Shown here piece by piece: positions 60,514 to 64,000 of a DNA stretch of 64,000 nucleotides. The notes beneath the pieces were generated by a model. That model had not been told where the DNA came from. It ran no database searches and saw only the letters and a program-made list of their open reading frames with translations. Source of the DNA: Alteromonas portus (GTDB lineage: Bacteria; Pseudomonadota; Gammaproteobacteria; Enterobacterales; Alteromonadaceae); assembly GCF_005117025.1 (NCBI RefSeq), contig NZ_SWCO01000001.1, positions 372,001 through 436,000 on the forward strand, given 5' to 3'. Every line of letters starts with the position of its first letter. The stretch's first letter is position 1. Both the position numbers and the translations under genes were made by a program.

Positions 60514-60782
60514 CTTTCCTTGTATGTGTAGCTAAACACGCAATCAATGCTGATAGCACTGTGATTTAGCTTATTGTTTTTGAATTGGTGCACCTGAAGA
60601 CACTGAACTCTCAAAACTATCCAGAATTACCTCACGGTATTGGTGAGATTTTCTCGGCTAGGTTGTGTGTGACAAAATTCAGCACACTCCAGCGTGAACA
60701 TGAAAGATAATAAACGTGAGCTAATAAAACGGTAGTCCAGTTTTAGTACAGTTTTTAACATGGACTTTAGGGAGTGGGGCAC
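60514..60782. other. Non-coding gap between idh and comEA-like gene
   Basis: About 270 bp with no supported gene; the comEA promoter should be here on the minus strand. A small CTCAC/GTGAG hairpin is visible near 60632-60648. Nothing else was found. Confidence 0.4.
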
Positions 60783-60809
60783 AAAAAAACGGGCTAATAA
60801 GCCCGTTTT
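60783..60809 (-). terminator. Terminator of the isocitrate dehydrogenase gene
   Basis: AAAACGGGCT-AATA-AGCCCGTTTT with seven T on the minus strand, about 30 bp after the stop. Confidence 0.9.
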
Positions 60810-60837
60810 AAATTAGTACTTGCAGTAAAGAAAGTGT

Positions 60838-61845
60838 TTATAGGCGGTCAAGAAGCGCTTGTGTGAACTCGGTTGTACCTGCTTCACCACCAAGGTCGCG
60901 GGTAGTGCGATCGCCAGACTCGATAACGTCTTTCAGTGCGGCACGAATTTTCTCTGCTTTATCACCCATGTTTAGGTACTCAAGCATTTGCGCAGCAGCA
61001 AGAATAACTGATGTTGGGTTCGCTAAGTTTTTACCAGCGATGTCTGGTGCGCTGCCGTGAACGGCTTCAAAAATCGCACAATCTTCACCAATGTTTGCAC
61101 CTGGTGCCATACCAAGACCACCAACAAGACCCGCACATAGGTCAGATAAGATGTCACCAAAAAGGTTAGTCGTTACAATAACGTCAAACTGGTGCGGATT
61201 CATAACAAGCTGCATACAGCAGTTATCAACAATCATTTCCGTTGATTCGATATCAGGGTAACGTTCACCAACTTCACGCGCAACTTTTAGGAATAAACCT
61301 GAAGTCGACTTAAGAATGTTAGCTTTATGAACCGCAGTCACTTTCTTACGGCCTTCGCGACGGGCAAGTTCGTAAGCAAACGTTACGATTTTTTCAGCGC
61401 CATCACGGGTGATCTTACTCATCGCTTCGGCTTCATTACCGTCTTCAGACACAACCTGTCCAAGACCTGAGTACATACCCTGTGTATTTTCGCGAACGGT
61501 AATGATATCGATATCTTCGTAACGTGCTTTGGTACCTTTAAAAGACATTACTGGACGAAGGTTAGCATACAGCTTGAACTGCTTGCGAAGACTAACGTTA
61601 ATAGAAGTAAAGCCTTCACCAACGGGTGTGGTTAGTGGGCCTTTAAGCGCAACCTTGTTTTTTGCGATCAGGTCCAATGTTTCTTGAGGTAGAAGCTCGC
61701 CATGTTCTTCCAGTGCAACTAAGCCAGCATCGGCATAGTCATAGGCAAAGTCACAGCCAACCTTATCTAGAATTTTTGTGGTTGCATCGATAATGTCCGG
61801 GCCAATGCCGTCACCGCGAATGACTGTAATACGTTGCTGAGTCAT
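60838..61845 (-). CDS. NAD-type isocitrate dehydrogenase
   Basis: I chose the ATG at 61845 with AGAGGA 9 bp upstream; 61896 gives 17 extra residues lacking family support. About 335 residues of the short isocitrate/isopropylmalate dehydrogenase group: VIRGDGIGPDI (7-17), the SINVSLRKQFKLYANLRP substrate loop, VRENTQGMYSG, KANILKST, FGDILSDLCAGLVGGLG and the [15 protein letters not shown] cofactor loop. The Ser-containing substrate loop points to isocitrate rather than isopropylmalate. The leu operon's LeuB is a separate enzyme. Cofactor preference is inferred, not proved. Confidence 0.88.
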   Translation of the reverse strand: MTQQRITVIRGDGIGPDIIDATTKILDKVGCDFAYDYADAGLVALEEHGELLPQETLDLIAKNKVALKGPLTTPVGEGFTSINVSLRKQFKLYANLRPVMSFKGTKARYEDIDIITVRENTQGMYSGLGQVVSEDGNEAEAMSKITRDGAEKIVTFAYELARREGRKKVTAVHKANILKSTSGLFLKVAREVGERYPDIESTEMIVDNCCMQLVMNPHQFDVIVTTNLFGDILSDLCAGLVGGLGMAPGANIGEDCAIFEAVHGSAPDIAGKNLANPTSVILAAAQMLEYLNMGDKAEKIRAALKDVIESGDRTTRDLGGEAGTTEFTQALLDRL

Positions 61846-62097
61846 GTGGAGGGATCCTCTGGTAATTCTGTTGTCAAAATCGTTAGGTTTATTCATTTAT
61901 AGTTTGGCGCGCGAAGTGCCAAATTCTGCATGCTTATTATAATGGAAATGTAGGGAAAAAAGATAAAGCTCTGCAAAAGTCTCAGTATTTTATACGATAG
62001 CCGGCACAAGTTATAGCCATTCGTAAAGATTAATTGAAGAGGGAAGGCGATAAATTCTGATATCTGAAGCAATATAACTATAAAAGGCTTACAGGCG

Positions 62098-63708
62098 TTA
62101 TACGGGCAGGGGGCAAAAAAGTAAGTGTCCATTGGATTCAAGTGCAACAGTAATTTCTTCCCGTTGAATACCAAGAATAGTTAAAAGCGTCTTTATCTTG
62201 ATATCTTGAAGCAGCGAATACACATCTTGATTAAATAAACAGGCTTTTGCCAGCGCAAAGCTTAACACCATAATCGCCTGCTCTTTTTGAATTGATTTTG
62301 GAACCTCTGAGGTTAATTTCCCACATTGATGTATAACCGCTCTCCATGTGGAACTTTGATGCCAGCTACCGGCAAGTTCGCTAGCTATCGCAAGCCATTG
62401 CGTGTCAGTTTTTACCTTAAATGCGTTGTTAATTGAAACTGTTTTGGTAAGGTCGACAGGCAAGGATTGAGACACTTTGAAACCGGGAAGAGTGAACAGC
62501 GGAGTGCAAATAAAGGTCATTGTTAGAGCTGCCGATTGTGGCGTAAATTTGGACTCTATAATTTGAGCAAAATGGCTTGCAAATGAGCAAGCAAGCAGCG
62601 TCATTTGCTTACACATTCCTATTAGAGGAAATTGGTGTTGTGTTAGCCGTTCTATCAAAGCAAACTGAATAAGCATATCACCCACGCGCTCTATACCGTA
62701 AGTTAGTACCGCCTGCTTAATGCTCTTTACTGGCAACTGCAGTCTGTTGTCCTGACTCGCAGTGTGAATTAAGAAGTGATTAAAGGTGGGCACTTTTTCA
62801 ATTTTTTCACACAGCTGTTCAATAACGACATCCCGCTTCTGTAACTCATCGATAATCGTAATAAGTGCTTTTGGAGGGTGTTGTATTGCAAATGTGTGCG
62901 GTAGAAACGGTGTTCCACCTTGATTCACTCTTGCTTGGGCGGTATCTGTGTATAGCGCAACAAAGTGTTCAAACGGGAGTGAGAGAGGAACGGGAGCGCG
63001 AATAGACGATAAAGGAAGCCATTTGCCATCTTCATCGCCGTTACTAAGCATGAAAACAAAGCCATGGTGTTGCTGAATGTCCACCAACGCACCGGGTACG
63101 CCCTCAGCATAGACTTTTGCGCCGGGAAGTAATTCTTCGAAAAGGGGGATAAGCGCTGAAAAGTGGTGCCTATGATGCGCGGGTAGGCGACAAGTCACTA
63201 GCGAAAACACGGTTTTGTAGTCAGCCTTTTTTGCTTCTTTGGCGAAAATACCTGCTAGAAGACAAAGTCTCTGTGCTAAATTGAGCCGATTATCTGTCAC
63301 ATAGTTAGCTTGCTTTTCAGTCTGAAACGCTTTTAACAACTTTATTGTATCTAACCAAATTGCCAGATTGTGCTTACGTAAAAAGCGAAGCACGTCTGGA
63401 ATATTGTCGCGAGGGGTATTGCTGTTCGATATCCATAGGGTGGCGAGCATAGATGCGAGAACGTGCTGTAAATAATGGTCGTTGAACCGGCATAGCTTAC
63501 CGAACAACGCGAGCAGTAGAAGTTGTTGTGTACCTTTAGGTAAGTCATTATCGATGTGTAACGTCGCGGCAGCGAGCGCGGGATTGGCGTTAACCAACGT
63601 CAGAATTCGTTTTGCGTTTTTTAACCAATGATTGATACGCTGTTCGACCGATAGCTCAGTCTCGCCTAAGTGTATGAGGCGTTTAAGCGTGGAAATGATG
63701 TCGGTCAC
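62098..63708 (-). CDS. HDOD-like domain protein
   Basis: A 536-residue protein starting with GTG. The N-terminal ~270 residues are helical and unassigned, with a VDIQQHHGFVFMLSNGDEDGKWLPLSS beta segment (about 209-235). Residues ~285-400 resemble an HDOD domain: ALITIIDELQKRDVVIEQLCEKIEKVPTFNHFLIHTAS, then IKQAVLTYGIERVGDMLIQFALIER. The HD residues themselves are missing, as is usual for HDOD. HDOD proteins act in signalling, often with c-di-GMP or stress control. It lies 12 bp after the DUF3192 gene on the same strand. Confidence 0.7.
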   Translation of the reverse strand: MTDIISTLKRLIHLGETELSVEQRINHWLKNAKRILTLVNANPALAAATLHIDNDLPKGTQQLLLLALFGKLCRFNDHYLQHVLASMLATLWISNSNTPRDNIPDVLRFLRKHNLAIWLDTIKLLKAFQTEKQANYVTDNRLNLAQRLCLLAGIFAKEAKKADYKTVFSLVTCRLPAHHRHHFSALIPLFEELLPGAKVYAEGVPGALVDIQQHHGFVFMLSNGDEDGKWLPLSSIRAPVPLSLPFEHFVALYTDTAQARVNQGGTPFLPHTFAIQHPPKALITIIDELQKRDVVIEQLCEKIEKVPTFNHFLIHTASQDNRLQLPVKSIKQAVLTYGIERVGDMLIQFALIERLTQHQFPLIGMCKQMTLLACSFASHFAQIIESKFTPQSAALTMTFICTPLFTLPGFKVSQSLPVDLTKTVSINNAFKVKTDTQWLAIASELAGSWHQSSTWRAVIHQCGKLTSEVPKSIQKEQAIMVLSFALAKACLFNQDVYSLLQDIKIKTLLTILGIQREEITVALESNGHLLFCPLPV

Positions 63709-63719
63709 TCCCCATCCCT

Positions 63720-64000
63720 TTAACTTTTCTGGTAGCTGGAGTAAGCCCCTTCACCCCATGCAATGAGTTTGTCATTCTCAAATAATAAAGGCGTGCATTC
63801 ATCTTGTGTCGTTAATCCATCAGCGCGCACATGTTGAGTTCTAAAAAACATAACCTGAATTGCTGTAGTACCTTGCCGTTTAGCTTCTGTGATATCGGGT
63901 GAGCCTAGCAAAGCAAGCACTTCTTCTCGGGTACTGCCCAATTTTAATTTAGTGATTTGAACGCGGTTGTATTCTTCACGGTCTTTCCAATCCATATTTT
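63720..64000 (-). CDS. DUF3192 family protein (5' end outside window)
   Basis: The frame runs off the window edge; ATG at 63995 has no visible ribosome site, so the start is probably upstream. DUF3192 hallmarks: NRVQITKLKLGSTREEVLALLGSPDITEA, VMFFRTQHVRADGLTTQDECTPLLFEND, WGEGAYSSY. Family members are usually ~120-residue exported proteins with an SmpA/OmlA-like fold; the missing piece would be the signal peptide. Function not established. Probably co-transcribed with the HDOD-like gene. Confidence 0.82.
   Translation of the reverse strand, partial: NMDWKDREEYNRVQITKLKLGSTREEVLALLGSPDITEAKRQGTTAIQVMFFRTQHVRADGLTTQDECTPLLFENDKLIAWGEGAYSSYQKS

Noticed and set aside
60838..61845. A second LeuB
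   Set aside because: It is in the same superfamily, but the S-containing substrate loop (INVSLRKQF) and length fit isocitrate dehydrogenase; the leu operon already has LeuB.

Overview
The window looks like chromosomal core DNA of a marine gammaproteobacterium of the Alteromonadaceae, most likely Alteromonas. This is judged from protein similarity that I recognise by eye (E. coli-like SrmB, WecA, MutS, RecA, CcmA-I), the moderate GC content, a large TonB-dependent receptor, and gene orders typical of the group: rdgB-hemW, eno-pyrG, mutS/pncC-recA, and flagellar-like orphans beside ccm. I see no prophage, transposase, CRISPR array, rRNA or tRNA. Both window edges cut a gene.

Layout. 1-1.7 kb: 3' part of a LytTR regulator, then an lrgA/lrgB pair. 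2.0-3.5 kb: a response regulator fused to a CheC-type phosphatase domain, and a stand-alone PAS protein. 3.5-5.9 kb: two secreted DUF1566 proteins, the first a lipoprotein with Ig/PKD-like repeats. 6.2-11.7 kb: housekeeping genes (yggN, hemW, rdgB, srmB, cca) with a palindromic REP-like element between rdgB and srmB. 11.9-15.4 kb: an ExeA/GspB-like pair in which GspB carries an extra N-terminal domain that is also present in the convergent HD-GYP protein. 15.7-20.6 kb: leuABCD preceded by a leucine-rich leader peptide and an attenuator. 20.8-25.2 kb: an unrecognised gene and a TonB-dependent receptor with repeated ATTACCAAT motifs upstream. 25.35-25.43 kb: an 11-copy heptamer tandem repeat. 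25.6-33.2 kb: eno, pyrG, mutS, pncC and recA, the last with a textbook LexA-controlled promoter. 33.5-35.5 kb: a NatAB-type ABC exporter. 35.6-38.6 kb: an FlhB-C-terminus-like protein and a FliK-like protein. 38.9-46.3 kb: the complete cytochrome c maturation operon ccmABCDEFGHI, followed by mlaA. 47.5-50.4 kb: galE, a small membrane protein and a POT peptide transporter. 50.6-55.4 kb: a capsule/polysaccharide ABC export operon (KpsE-, KpsT-, KpsM- and KpsD/Wza-like plus a small lipoprotein). 55.9-60.1 kb, opposite strand: wecA, two family-2 glycosyltransferases and galU. 60.2-64 kb: a ComEA-like protein, NAD-type isocitrate dehydrogenase, an HDOD-like protein and a truncated DUF3192 gene.

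How it fits together. The last third is largely envelope biology: UDP-sugar supply (galU, galE), lipid-linked sugar initiation (wecA), glycosyl transfer and ABC-type polysaccharide export. The ccm block matures c-type cytochromes for respiration. The less ordinary points are domain architectures (DUF3391-GspB, REC-CheC, an HD-less Cca), uncharacterised non-coding repeats, and orphan flagellar-export-like proteins. I did not find a convincing wholly new defence or mobile system; most of the window is ordinary core genome. Start codons were moved from the longest reading frame where a ribosome site, family alignment or operon overlap supported a shorter one.
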